From Terana coerulea (taxonomy: Eukaryota; Basidiomycota; Agaricomycetes; Polyporales; Phanerochaetaceae): 64,000 nt of DNA. The first letter of the stretch is position 1, and the number at the start of each line of letters is the position of its first letter. Below are positions 51,572 to 62,187 of the stretch, piece by piece. Both the position numbers and the translations under genes were made by a program. A model generated the notes under the pieces. That model saw only the letters and a program-made list of their open reading frames with translations. It did no database searches and was not told the DNA's origin. The stretch lies in assembly GCA_024811115.1 (NCBI GenBank), contig JAKOGH010001195.1, positions 186,001 to 250,000 on the forward strand, written 5' to 3'.

Positions 51572-51844
51572 GGCAGTCATCCTGTTGTTGAACACAGTGT
51601 GTGAGACAGTAGGGTGCGATAGTTTTACATATATCTTAATATAAGCCTGATCATACCTTGTTTGGCCTGTTCAGACATCATTAGGCTGAGCAGGCGTGGT
51701 CAGGCTGGTCAGGCTGATCAGCCCATATGAGGAATTTGGATTCTGCGACTTTTCCGACATGGCATATGTTGTCACGGGCCACGCTCGACTGGCCAGCCCT
51801 CCCGCCTACACGCAGCACCGCGATGGTAAGCAGCCGTGCTCTAT

Positions 51845-53960
51845 GCTTCCTCCGTCCACATCTTTACGGGTTACTGTCGTACATGTTCCTGCACTAGTGC
51901 GAGCATAAGAATGTCAGCTCCTGGCGTGCACGGAGGCGCAGATTTGTCGTGGTAGGGTGCAACGAGTGGGACGGAATACAACATTCGTGCTGAACTAGAA
52001 GGTCCCGCTAGAAAACGGCCAGGTGAGATATTGGCTGCTGCATATAACAAAAACAATCCAACGTACGTTGCCTAGGCTCATCCGCCATTAGGAGGGGCGC
52101 ACGACCCAGTCTGTCTACCTAATCAGCTGCTCCTGCTCCTGCTCCTATTTTTCACTCTTCTCGCATTTTCACACAATCATTGACATGTGTCCTTCCATTG
52201 CACAAGCGGGAGAGCGTTAGCTCCCAGCATGTCATGAGCGCGCCGAAGTACAGCTCAGCAGAACGGTAGCTCAGGCGCAAATGGACGGCGAGCAGACGCA
52301 GTTAGCATCTCTGTAAGGTAATGAGGAGAGTGCATAGGATACTCGCATTGTCAAAATAACGGGTTGTGCGGGGGAACATCGTCGGCGTGAGGGGGCAAAC
52401 GCGCGAGCATTCACGTTGCATTACAGCAGGTTTATCTACTACGACGGTCAGGTACACAACCAGGCACGTAATTAGCGTAACAAACAAATGTAAATACGGA
52501 GCGCCCGAGCGTCGGGGCGCAATGAGCACAAGCTCAAATCTATAATTCTAACACGCATTGTAAGAGGTCACGCGTAGCAAGAGTTGAAGCACACCTTAAA
52601 GACTCCGTCCTCCATACTGTGTGATTACCCCACACGCTGTGAATACCTCTCTTGGCGAGTTTGGTCTGATGCAACACGTCGGCCGCCGACGTGCCAACCG
52701 CCGACGAAGACAGCTCAGAAGGAGAGCAAAGCATGTTCGCCTGTAATAAACCTGACCACTTTCTGAGCGTAGATTTTTTCTAAAGCTTCTAATGTTTCAG
52801 ACTGGTGAGGGCGCAAAGAACCGCAATTCGCGACCAAAATCGTGTATTTCCGTAATCCGTCATCCAAGTGGGAGAGGAACGTCAGCTTCAGGCGTGTTAT
52901 GGGTGCACCGAGGTACAGCTCGGGACGCGCGTGAAAGCGAGCCGAGAGAGCATACAGAGCGCATTGCCGAAGGTGCAGCGAGCGGTAGAGTTTGTCAATT
53001 TGCTAGGAAAAGGCCGCCAGGATGCGAAGGGATGTTGTAAGGGAAAGAGGGCGTGTGCGTAGCGGCGGCTGCGGGCGAGTGGGAAGGCCCTGGGTTCCCT
53101 ACAGACAAGTCAGCCCCGGTGAAGAAAGCAAACGCGGGGAGTAACGCACCATGAACATCGCTGGCCATAGGTTATAGACCTCCTCGCTATCGCCGGCCAC
53201 CACCTCCACCTCGGTAAGCCCATTTCACTGGATATATGCGCGTCCAACGGCAACACCATCTCCAGCCGTGCTTCCAGCGGCGGCACCGCGGCGACCTTCA
53301 GCTTTTGCGACAGGTAGGCTAGCTCCTGGCTCGGCTCGCGAAAGAACGTCTCGCCGGCCATGTCGTCCGTACCATGGTATAGTGCACGAGCATCACGAAG
53401 ACGCGTTGCAGGCCGTGTGCGTCCCCCTGCGGCCCCCAGCTGGCCCCCAGTATGCACGGACGATACGGTCGCTGGCGTGCCGTTGTGCAGCGCATCAGAA
53501 ATACGGGCGACGGTGCGGGAACCTGCGACATAGTACGTCACTCATTCCTGGCGGTTTCTGCACAAGTTCGTTTCGTCCGGGATGAATGCAACCTGATCTT
53601 CTCCCACGGAAAGCGCTACTTCAGCCGTCATCGCGCGAGCTCGACGTTGCAGTGCACGAACAGCGTAACTGGCCAGTTCCAGGTGGTGTACAGCTTGATG
53701 GTACCAAGCCGTTGGCATGGATGGACGGTCTACTAGCGCGTAGCTTGGCGCTTGACAGTGGAAAAGCCGTGGGAATTATCCGTGTGATCGTTCCGTGCGA
53801 ACTTTGCTTGTCGGAGTTGGAGATGGGCCTGGATGGCCCGGTCGTGGATGCGTGGCTACCTCGTGTACTCTGTCACGCTTTCACGTTCGGTCGATCCATG
53901 AGGTATTCTCTAGCCCAGCTCTAGCCCCTTGCGAAGCAAAGTTCCCTCGAGTATGAATTA
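51845..53960 (-). pseudogene. acyltransferase pseudogene (relative of 62188 gene)
   Basis: Scattered segments in the order of the acyltransferase at 62188-64000 can be recognised on the reverse strand. A 5' block at ~53940-53240 reads FFREPSQELAYLSQKLK, PLEARLEMVLPLDAHI and, in another frame, WGPQGDAHGLQRVFVMLVHY. Middle parts lie at 52870-53100, and 3' blocks at 51850-52250 (matching GTACGTTG and the AACGTCAGCTCCTG region). The active-site equivalent of HYITDG is lost (HYTMVR in one frame, HGTDD in the next). Many indels, stops and a large internal deletion make this a dead copy, unlike the single-base breaks elsewhere. Confidence 0.7.
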
Positions 53961-54143
53961 GACGCACAAAGCGATGCGCCAACAGTGCCATAGACTGATG
54001 CTCCCTCCGATATCCTCGGCGACCGGCTTGCTTGTTCTTTGCGCTCAACGTGAACCGTCGTTGTATGCGCACTCTCTATGAAGACATACGCCTCCCTCTC
54101 CTTAGTGTTTCTGAGCCTTCGCTCCATTAATTCTGGAGAATAG

Positions 54144-54279
54144 AGCATATTAGCTGCGATATATATCACGTCCGTATTGAGCCGGAATTGGCCGGAAAGC
54201 TCCAACTCCTGCCAAAATCACAGAGCGCCGGCCCCATTTTGAGGCGCTTATCGTGATATTTATCATAGCTAATATGCTC
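54144..54279. mobile_element. 136-bp MITE, TA target-site duplication
   Basis: Terminal inverted repeats of ~30 bp beginning GAGCATATTAGC (26 of the first 30 positions match the inverted other end), flanked on both sides by TA. This is the signature of a Tc1/mariner-type non-autonomous element. No coding capacity. Confidence 0.75.
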
Positions 54280-54281
54280 TA

Positions 54282-57190
54282 ATGCGGCATTTCATCTCGG
54301 CAACTCGATGGTACGGTTTAGCGTCATGTCCGGGATATCCCCGGTGATCTGAGATGTAACGCGTACGTCAGCTTGCTGACAACGCTACCTGTGCCTTTTC
54401 GTCCAGCGCTCTGCGGGCTGCTTTGCAGACGCGACCGTCGTCAGCAATTACAGGATGCATCGCAGAACAGCGGCTGGGTCACGCGCACTCTGCGAACAGA
54501 TATTGCATAGCTTGCCTATTTTTGCATTTGCCTCGCTGTCATCTCCTGACCCCGACTCGTGGAAGACAAGCTAGACGCAGAGTCTCGTAAAATTTGCGGG
54601 TTCTGCGGCTTACTCTACACTGTGGCTCTACATTGTAAGTAAATCGCTTTATTCATACTATGCACGCCCCGGTGAATTCTACAGAAGCCAGTGCCATCTG
54701 GACGCGAACCACGTTAACATCCACTTCAACGCGTGCCGCCGACATTGTTGATGGCGGTGGTTACAAACATAGGCTCTTATGCGGCAGACGAAGACGTCGC
54801 GGCGCAGGCCGACGGCTGAGTAAGCCCGTGCCAGCTCGTGGTTAGAAGTCAAAACATGCGAGTTACAGACGTGGGTTGAATCACGGTGAGACCTTGTGCT
54901 GCCTCTCGCCGTTAGTCGGTGCTGATGTCGACTGTGTTCCAGCTGCACAGTACTGGTAGCGAATGCGGACCGTCACTCGACTTGGACGTGACATCGCCTC
55001 ATTTTCCCGGAACGTCGCAGCTCGCTTGGTGCCCTTTGGAATGTGAACCCGATGGGATGCGCCCACAAAATCAAACGTCGACACAGTACGCACCGTCTAA
55101 TTTCTCATGCTCCCATCCGCAACTGACGCGACACACTAGGTGAGCTTTGTTTTCCTTGCATCCGGTATCAAATGACCAAGCCTTCTCTTCTCATAGCTGC
55201 TTTGATATCATTGTCGCCTACACGGAGCTCTGGACCTCATGGAAGGTGTTTGTGATGTTTGGGCTACCATTGATCATGCCATGCCGTCACTCAAAGCGAG
55301 GCCGCCACTTGCTAGTATGCCATACCGGATTGTTTCGCTTTGTACGAGAAGGGGGTATATAAGGTTGCGTCGATGTATGCCTGCGATGCAGTCTTCCCCA
55401 CTAGTACTACGAAACTCTCTACGCCCGCGCTTACAATGCGAGCCCCTCACGCTGGGATGCCCGTCGTCCTGCGTACACAGCCAGCGCCCGCCGCCCGCCC
55501 GCCACGACGACGACGGTTTTGAAGAGCTTGAAGCTTGCAGGTTATCGCAAATGCTCCGCGGCAGAGCGCTATCCTCTTCGCCGACAAGGACAGTCGCTGC
55601 GGCACGGCCCCGCCGGCGGTGCCTGCATTCCAGACGCCGAGCACGGGGAGGTCGCCACTGCACAGCCTTGGACCGGGAGCCAAGTGACCTTTCCATGGAA
55701 AGCGGAGAGCGGGGCGTGCACGGTGCTCGGTTGCTGCACTGATCGATTTCGTACTGCTACCGAAGGGCAGGGCAGGGCAACTCCAGGGTGTCCGGCATCG
55801 TTCGGCATCGTGCCCTGGGGCACCCTGGGACCTCTGTTCCATGTGGCGCTCCCAAGGGCAAGTCCAGGGAACCCTGCGGTGCGCCCAGCAGCAGTCAGCG
55901 CGAGAGACGGGCTGCAACACGCACTGAGCTTCAACATAGCTCTCAAAACAAGGGGCAGATGCATGAAAATGGATGACTTTCCGTAAGGTTTTACAGCCCG
56001 TAAACTGCTGTAAACCGTCGTAAACCTGTGATCTGATGGGAGAGCAGCTCGGAGAATGAAGTTGTAGCCAATAGAGAGTGGGCGGACAGTGAACGGAACA
56101 CAATGCCGAGATGCCATAAGTCAGCTCAGAGCAGGCCTTATGGCATTCCCGCATCGGCTGATGGCATCACTACACGCAAAGCGGCGTTCCTGACCAGGTT
56201 TCGCCTGGTTTCGCTCGTTGATGCCTTCTAAAGGCTGAAATTTACGGAGGGGGTCCCCCTCCGTAGATGGCCTACGGCAGCTCTACCATATCAGGAAGGT
56301 GAAGGCTGTGGGCATCCATTCTTGGGTAGGCGCTTGGTCGCTGAAGCCGGCCGCTTCCTCCCTACAGCGCAATGACTGCTGGGAAAGGCCAGGATAGCCA
56401 CAAAAACATGTAAAGCAGCACATTTAACTTACTTTACATGCGAAGCACTGGATGATTCAATGAACCAGTGTGCGTACAACACTCTACCGCCTTGTATTTG
56501 CCTTGTGTTCAGAAGATTCTGAACAAGATTTTGTCAAGCAAGGCCATCAGTCACAAGCGTTTTATCTCAACACAAAGCTAAACACAGTTTCAACCATTGG
56601 TGAGCTTGGGGTGGGGCCTTTCTCTCTGGATTCATGACAGGAAGATCCATGTTCTTTTCGGCATGACCGACATGGCCCTATTTGGCAGATGGCGGCAAGG
56701 TACGCATCACTGGTCGTTGATCGCGCGGGAACCGTCCATGTGGTGGCGACGCCTGGAATCATTTCTCTGTTCGCTCTCGACCTCTCATTGGCTCCTCGTT
56801 GATTCAAAACTCCGACTGAAACGTATCTAGCTTTACGGCCATTTAGAGATCCTAAAATCCTTACGGAAGGTCATCCAATGTCGGCGAACATATTAGGCGC
56901 AGTCGGCCAGCCTCGCAGCTGTTTTCAAGCCCAAATGTGTGGCATGAGGCTCTCCGCAGAAAAATGGCAAGTACTACTAGAGCTTTCTCGCGGGTGTGCT
57001 AACTTAAAGTTCGCGAAAGACTTGTACGAGTCTTTGTTCACAAACCCCGCTGGAGGCCTGCCTCGTGGTGTCAGCCGTCTGTCGGACCTGGAAATCTCGC
57101 TCTGGCGAGCCCCATCGCCGTGTGATTTGCTTGTCGGAGTTAGAGATGGGAATGACGGTGTCTAGATGAAAGAGCGGTACGTATCGTGAC
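54282..57190. other. gene-poor stretch
   Basis: About 2.9 kb without a credible gene. A TATA box (TATATAAG, 55356-55363) is followed by only a 28-codon frame from 55438. A palindrome lies at 56243-56265. Phrases such as GTAAACTGCTGTAAACC near 56000 look repeat-derived. Long antisense frames at 55447-56154 follow from GC-rich composition. Confidence 0.45.
56243..56265. repeat. perfect palindrome, 11-bp arms
   Basis: TACGGAGGGGG and CCCCCTCCGTA around a single central T. The G/C-rich hairpin is isolated from any gene. Confidence 0.85.
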
Positions 57191-57290
57191 GACTCGTCAC
57201 CTCTTCACACTTCACACTGGGCGCACCTCCGAAGGGCACCGTGACAGAGTACCCTTTCACCATGGTCCCTACCTTCTCGCCGCGCGACAG

Positions 57291-57298
57291 CTATAAAG
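57291..57298 (+). promoter_or_regulatory. TATA box of C2H2-like gene, copy 1
   Basis: CTATAAAG about 60 bp before ATG 57356, in a promoter also conserved in copy 2 (TATAAAG at 59881-59887): TTCACACTTCACA and TTTCACCATGGTCC precede it in both. Confidence 0.65.
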
Positions 57299-57355
57299 CC
57301 ACTGCGATCATGGTTTTGAACGCACCAGCACCCTCCCCTCCGACGCGGCTCAGCA

Positions 57356-58678
57356 ATGGCCTTCTCCTCCCTCCTCTTCGACAGCTGCGACGAGTGGGCT
57401 AATCGTCTGGATTACCTCGACCAGGCCACACTCGATTCCCCTCAGCAGCCTCCTCTATACAACGACTTCAATTTGCCGTACACTCCTGCCTAGTGATATC
57501 TCCACCCTCCTCGCCGATGGCTCGTACATCCCTACCTCCTTCGATCAAACTCCGGACGCGTCTATGGACGCGCCTCAGTGCGTCGACCACACAGAGCTCA
57601 ACTACTTGTGGGTTCATCTTGTCACTACGACTCATGCATAGGTATCTAAAACCATTGGTATGCAGTAGCCCCCTCCTCGACAACTCGCCCCACTCCTCTA
57701 TCCTCTCCCTCGACTTGTCCGAGTCGTCGCTCATCAGCCAGCCCGAACGAGCCATACATCCCATACAACCTCGTCGAAGATCCGCTCTACACTGCACCGT
57801 ACACGACCTCGTCACCTTATGCAGCCCTATCCCCTCTCTCCGACACGTCCTCTCTGTCTGCTTCCGAGCCTCAGTTCAGCCCGCCCAGCCCTGATGCATA
57901 TCCCATGTCATACGATTCAGTACGTGAGGCTATGAACTCTATGACTCTCAGCGACGCTTCAGGCAGTCCATGGATCACTTCAGACAACATAAGCATCGGA
58001 GGTGACTTCAGTGAGCACCAGACCGGCTTGGTCGCTGACGACTCCGACTACCGCTACTCTCCGTACCCTTCACCGTCTCCCTCTCCCCGCCCCAGCCGCA
58101 CGCGCCAGCCCAAGTCACAGCTCAAGAAGACGACACCCCGGCGCAGCACTGCCGCCCGCAAGTCCTCCGCGCCGTACCCCTCTCCCCCTTCCTCGCCATC
58201 CGCCTCCTCGTCCTCGTTCTCCCCGACGGGCGCGCCGCCCGCGACGCTCACGCGCATCCAGCACCGCGCCGTGCAGAGCGACACCGTGCCGACGTGCACG
58301 CGCGAGATGAAAGACGGGCGGCCGCACATGCGCTGCTCGCTCGAGGGCTGCGACACGCTGGTCCGCGCAACGGAGTGGGACCGGCACGTCGCGACGCACG
58401 GCCCGCAGACGTTCGTGTGCACGGGCGTACCGGTGTACATGGCTGCGGCCTTCGGCGTCGTGTATACACAAGCAGACGTGCGCAAGTTCGATGGCAAGGA
58501 CTATGTCGGCGGGTGCTGGCAGGCACTTGTGCGCGAGGACGCGCTGAGGCGCCATTTGATGAACCCGAACCACGGGTGCGTGAATGAGAAGCTGGCGGAC
58601 AAGATGTGGGTTCCGAAGGCGGCGGCGCCCAAGGCTGCGAAGCGGAGGGTGGCGAAGGGGAGGGGTGGGCGCAAGTAG
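57356..58678 (+). CDS. C2H2-finger-like protein, tandem copy 1
   Basis: Putative DNA- or RNA-binding protein; function unknown. Start MAFSSLLFDSCDEW. One intron (about 57605-57664) joins ELNY to SPLLDNSPHSSILSLDLS. A long Ser/Pro-rich region with a basic patch (SRTRQPKSQLKKTTPRRS) precedes the C-terminal domain: CSLEGCDTLVRATEWDRHVATH is too long to be by chance a Cx4C-x11-Hx3H finger, followed by a second finger-like block CWQALVREDALRRH and a Lys/Arg-rich end (AKRRVAKGRGGRK). Two frame breaks relative to copy 2: an extra base near 57486-57490 (TP to PSDISTLLADG) and another at 57741-57746 (SQP to NEPYIPYNL type). The C-terminal domain is intact from about 57750 onward. Confidence 0.7.
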
Positions 58679-59769
58679 AGTGAGTGCTCATGGTTCTGCT
58701 TGGTGAGTTGCCGCGCTGCCTTACCTTCATTGAGCCCCAGCTGACTGTTGCGCAGATACTTCCCAACGAGTCCCACAGCTCTCTGAGCCTCGTCTCTACA
58801 TCTGTGAATCATCGACCGCCTCGCCCTCGAGTACTCCGCAACGTGCATCGCCCATCCTCTCACGAGGCTATTTTCCTCGTCTATTTTTCTGCTTAATCTC
58901 ACAAGGACGTTGACCCATTTGACATTGGTTGGCGATGATTTCCTCATGTCTCCTCACGATTCAGCTCTCACTGTTCTCTCGCGCCTCCTCAGTTGTGGTC
59001 ATCTTCACTCATCACCTGGTACTACTAATGTTGTACGAACCCCTGTCCGACTACTACATCCTTGTTCTTCTAACTTACCATTCTGTAAACCATAATGTAC
59101 CTGATAAACAGCAATAAAACGGCCTATAACAACACTGTGTACCCCTCGACGGTCTCTGTATTCCAGCCGCTGTACAAACGCTGAGCGCGGTGGACGGTAC
59201 TCCACAGTATATTCCAAAGTGACCTTCAGCTCGTCGGTGCACATGATGTCCGTAGGGGCCGGGCGACGCGTCTTTGTTTCTTTGTTCAGTTGGAGCCTCG
59301 GCCAGTCCTCGGCCTGGCAGCTGCGGCGTCTAGTGCCTGCCTGGCCAATGGCGTGCGTTCTGCAGGATTGCCTCGTGCGCCACTCCGGTCGTTCTCCCTC
59401 GGCACGTGTTGGCAGGTGTTCGCACAACCCGCCGGATGGTCATAGTCGATCGGGTGATGGGCTGTCTGTACTGTGAAGACTCGTCACCCTCTCCGCTTTC
59501 TGTGGAAGCCATCGGCATGTCCGGGCCAACGGTGTGCTGGGGAATACCGCGCCGCGTAGGACGTCACATTTGGTGGACGCGTCAGCTTAGCAAGGGCAAT
59601 ATTTCTCTAAATGCTTTCCATTGTCCAGCAACTGCATCGGCGTCGTCTCGGCGTGACAGTCCTGGTCAAATGGCGTGCAGTGGGGACGCCTCGTGTGCTC
59701 TGTAATACTAACATTGTGGAAAGAGTCTGTTTTGGTCTGTTTTGATCGGGCTCCGTCAACCTTAAGTAT
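58679..59769. other. spacer between tandem copies
   Basis: 3' flank of copy 1 (also duplicated after copy 2) followed by ~650 bp of unique DNA with no recognisable gene. Confidence 0.5.
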
Positions 59770-61740
59770 TGGCACTCCGACCTCTTCACACTTCACATCT
59801 GGCGCGCGCCCCAGGGGCATGCGCGCGGTGTGACAGGGTAGCCTTTCACCATGGTCCTTACCATCCCGCTGCCCGACAACTATAAAGCCACTGCAGACAT
59901 GGCTCTGAACGCAACAGCACCCTCCCCTCCAACGCGGCGCAGCAATGGCCTTCTCCCCCTCCCCCTCCCTCCTCAGCGACCGCGATGACTGGGCTGATTG
60001 CCCGTCGTACCTCGACCAGACTATGCTGGAATCCCCCAGCAGCATACTCTCTACAGTGACTTCAACATACTGCTCACTCCGCCTAGTCACGTCGTCACCC
60101 TCCTCGAGGACCCGTACCTCCCTAACTCCTTCGATCAAACTCCGGACGCGTCTATGAACGCGCCTCAGTGCGTCGACCACACAGAGCTCAACTACTTGTG
60201 AGTTCATCTTGACACCGTGACGCATGCATAAGTATTTGAACCCATTGGCATGCAGTAGCCCCCTCCTCGACAACTCGCCCCACTCCTCTATCCTCTCCCT
60301 CGACTTGTCCGAGTCGTCGCTCATTAGCCAGCCAAACGAGCCATACATCCCATACAACCTCGTCCAAGATCCACTCTACACTTTACCGTTCACGGACTCA
60401 TCGCCCTATACCGCCCCATCCCCTCTCTCCGGCATGTCTGCTTCGTCTTCCCCGAGCTTCCGTTCAGCGCACCCGGCTTTGGCGCGTGCCCCGTGTCATG
60501 CGGCTTGGTGCGTGAGGCTATGAGCTCTATGACTCTCGGCGACACTTCAAGGAGCCCATGGACCACTTCAAGCAGCACGAGTCTCGGAGAAGACTTCAGT
60601 GAGCACCAAACCGGCTCAGTCGCTGACGACTCGGACTATCACTACTCTCTGTACCCTTCCCCGGCCCCCTCTCCCCGCCCCAGCCGCGCGCGCCAGCCCA
60701 AGTCGCAGCTCAAGAAGACAACACCCCGGCGCGGCACCGCCGTCCGCAAGCTCTTCGTGCCGTACCCCTCTCCTCCCTCCTCGCCATCCGCCGCTTCGTC
60801 CTCGTCATCCACGTCATCCCCGTCGTCTCCGCCCGCCTCTCTGCCCTCTCTCGGCCAGCGCTCGCCCACAGGCGCGCCGCCCGCGACGCTCAAGCGCATC
60901 CAGCACCGCGCCATGCAGAGCGACACGATGCCAACGTGTGCACGCGAGATGCATGAGGGGCGGCCGCACCTGCGCTGCTCGCTCTGCAAGAACCTGGTCC
61001 TCGGCGAGCGCGCGAACGACTGGGACCGGCACGTCGCGACGCACGGCCCGCAGACGTTCGTGTGCACGGGCGTACCGGTGTACATGGCTGCGGCCTTCGG
61101 CGTCGTGTATACACAAGCAGACGTGCGCAAGTTCGATGGCAAGGACTATGTCGGCGGGTGCTGGCAGGCACTTGTGCGCGAGGACGCGCTGAGGCGCCAT
61201 TTGATGAACCCGAACCACGGGTGCGTGAATGAGAAGCTGGCGGACAAGATGTGGGTTCCGAAGGCGGCGGCGCTCAAGGCTGCGAAGCGGAGGGTGGCGA
61301 AGGGGAGGGGTGGGCGCAAGTAGAGTGAGTGCTCATGGTTCTGCTTGGTGAGTTGCCGCGCTGCCTTACCTTCATTGAGCCCCAGCTGACTGTTGCGCAG
61401 ATACTTCCCAATGAGTCCCACAGCTCTCTGAGCTTCGTCTCTTCATCTATGGGCACCGACTACTGCCCCATTGAACACTTCGCGATGTCCGAGGCATATC
61501 CTCGCACGACGACTATCTTCATGCATTCTCATACGAGTCGCTCTCACGTGGGCGTTGGCATATTTGACATTGGTTGGCGACGATTTCATCATTTTTTCCT
61601 CCTCGCGCTTCCGCATCCGTATCCTCTCGCGCTTCCTCATCTGTATCCCGCGCCACTCGCGCACGTCTTCCTGCTCATCCTCTGGAATCCACTGTTGTAC
61701 GAATCACTACGCTTTTATCTACCTACTAATCCATAAACCT
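59770..61740. repeat. tandem segmental duplication, unit 2
   Basis: Direct repeat of 57190-59100. From about 61030 to 61430 it is nearly identical to 58380-58790. Downstream, GACATTGGTTGGCGA still aligns in both copies (58919, 61564). Confidence 0.85.
59945..61323 (+). CDS. C2H2-finger-like protein, tandem copy 2
   Basis: Paralogue of 57356-58678 with the same intron position (about 60196-60255). Start MAFSPSPSLLSDRDDWAD. The Ser-rich region is longer by ~20 residues (SSSSSTSSPSSPPASLPSLG). The first finger reads CSLCKNLVLGERANDWDRH, giving Cx2C-x14-Hx3H instead of Cx4C-x11-Hx3H in copy 1. From WDRHVATHGPQTFVC to the end the protein is almost identical to copy 1. Two frame breaks at C runs: 60032-60036 (one C short before the LYSDFN segment) and 60448-60453 (one C short before ELPFSAPGFGACP). 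Both are judged against copy 1. The C-terminal domain is open and intact. Confidence 0.7.
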
Positions 61741-62187
61741 CACTGTATTTGATATACAAGAATCAAACACTGTAAAACACTGCTCTCGAACGGTTGTGCG
61801 CTTCGTCCCCAGGTTGATGGACGGCCCATAAACGGTGAGCGTTGTAGAGTATGTACTATTGCGGCTTACATTCTGATATGTGCTGGGTGGCTTTCTTCGT
61901 GCTCTTGAACAGCTTGAACCCTTACGAATACTTTCGTCCTACGAAACCTTACTCACAGCCAGGCCCAAATTACGATCGGGTTATGATCGAGTCGGACGAG
62001 TCTTCACTGCGATCGCCCCGCATCTAAATCGGAACGCCCGTGAGATCCTAACCTTACAAGTTCCTGAGCAAGCGCGTACGACTTTTTGACATCCCAACTG
62101 TTGACGTATTGACAAGCTTGCCTCCCGTTGCCATTCAATTTTCGTAATTGGGAGTTTATTTGTAACCAGCTTTTAGATTACATGTGT
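61741..62187. other. intergenic gap
   Basis: About 450 bp between the second C2H2-like unit and the acyltransferase 3' end. No feature recognised. Confidence 0.5.

Larger units (their letters stand above)
50383..51759. mobile_element. TIR element interrupted by MITE B
   Basis: The ends TGTCGGAAAAG ... CTTTTCCGACA are inverted. Inside them, imperfect inverted subterminal stretches rich in CTGATCAGG/GGTCAGGC motifs occur at 50405-50510 and 51648-51725. Without the 758 bp contributed by MITE B the element would be about 620 bp. No transposase is encoded. No clear target-site duplication seen, so the superfamily is unassigned. Confidence 0.6.
50032..51844. other. repeat-rich stretch
   Basis: Holds the nested TIR element (50383-51759), the tRNA-like sequence (50655-50729) and MITE copy B. 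No host gene recognised. Confidence 0.6.
57190..59100. repeat. tandem segmental duplication, unit 1
   Basis: Promoter, gene and ~400 bp of 3' flank are repeated in direct orientation at 59770-61740. The 3' coding part and first ~120 bp downstream are almost identical, while the 5' half has diverged. Confidence 0.85.

Noticed and set aside
53110..53541. Functional acyltransferase in the 53-kb region
   Set aside because: The catalytic motif is destroyed and parts lie in different frames with large gaps; called a pseudogene instead.
55447..56154. 235-residue antisense frame
   Set aside because: Composition artefact in GC-rich intergenic DNA; overlaps other open frames on both strands.
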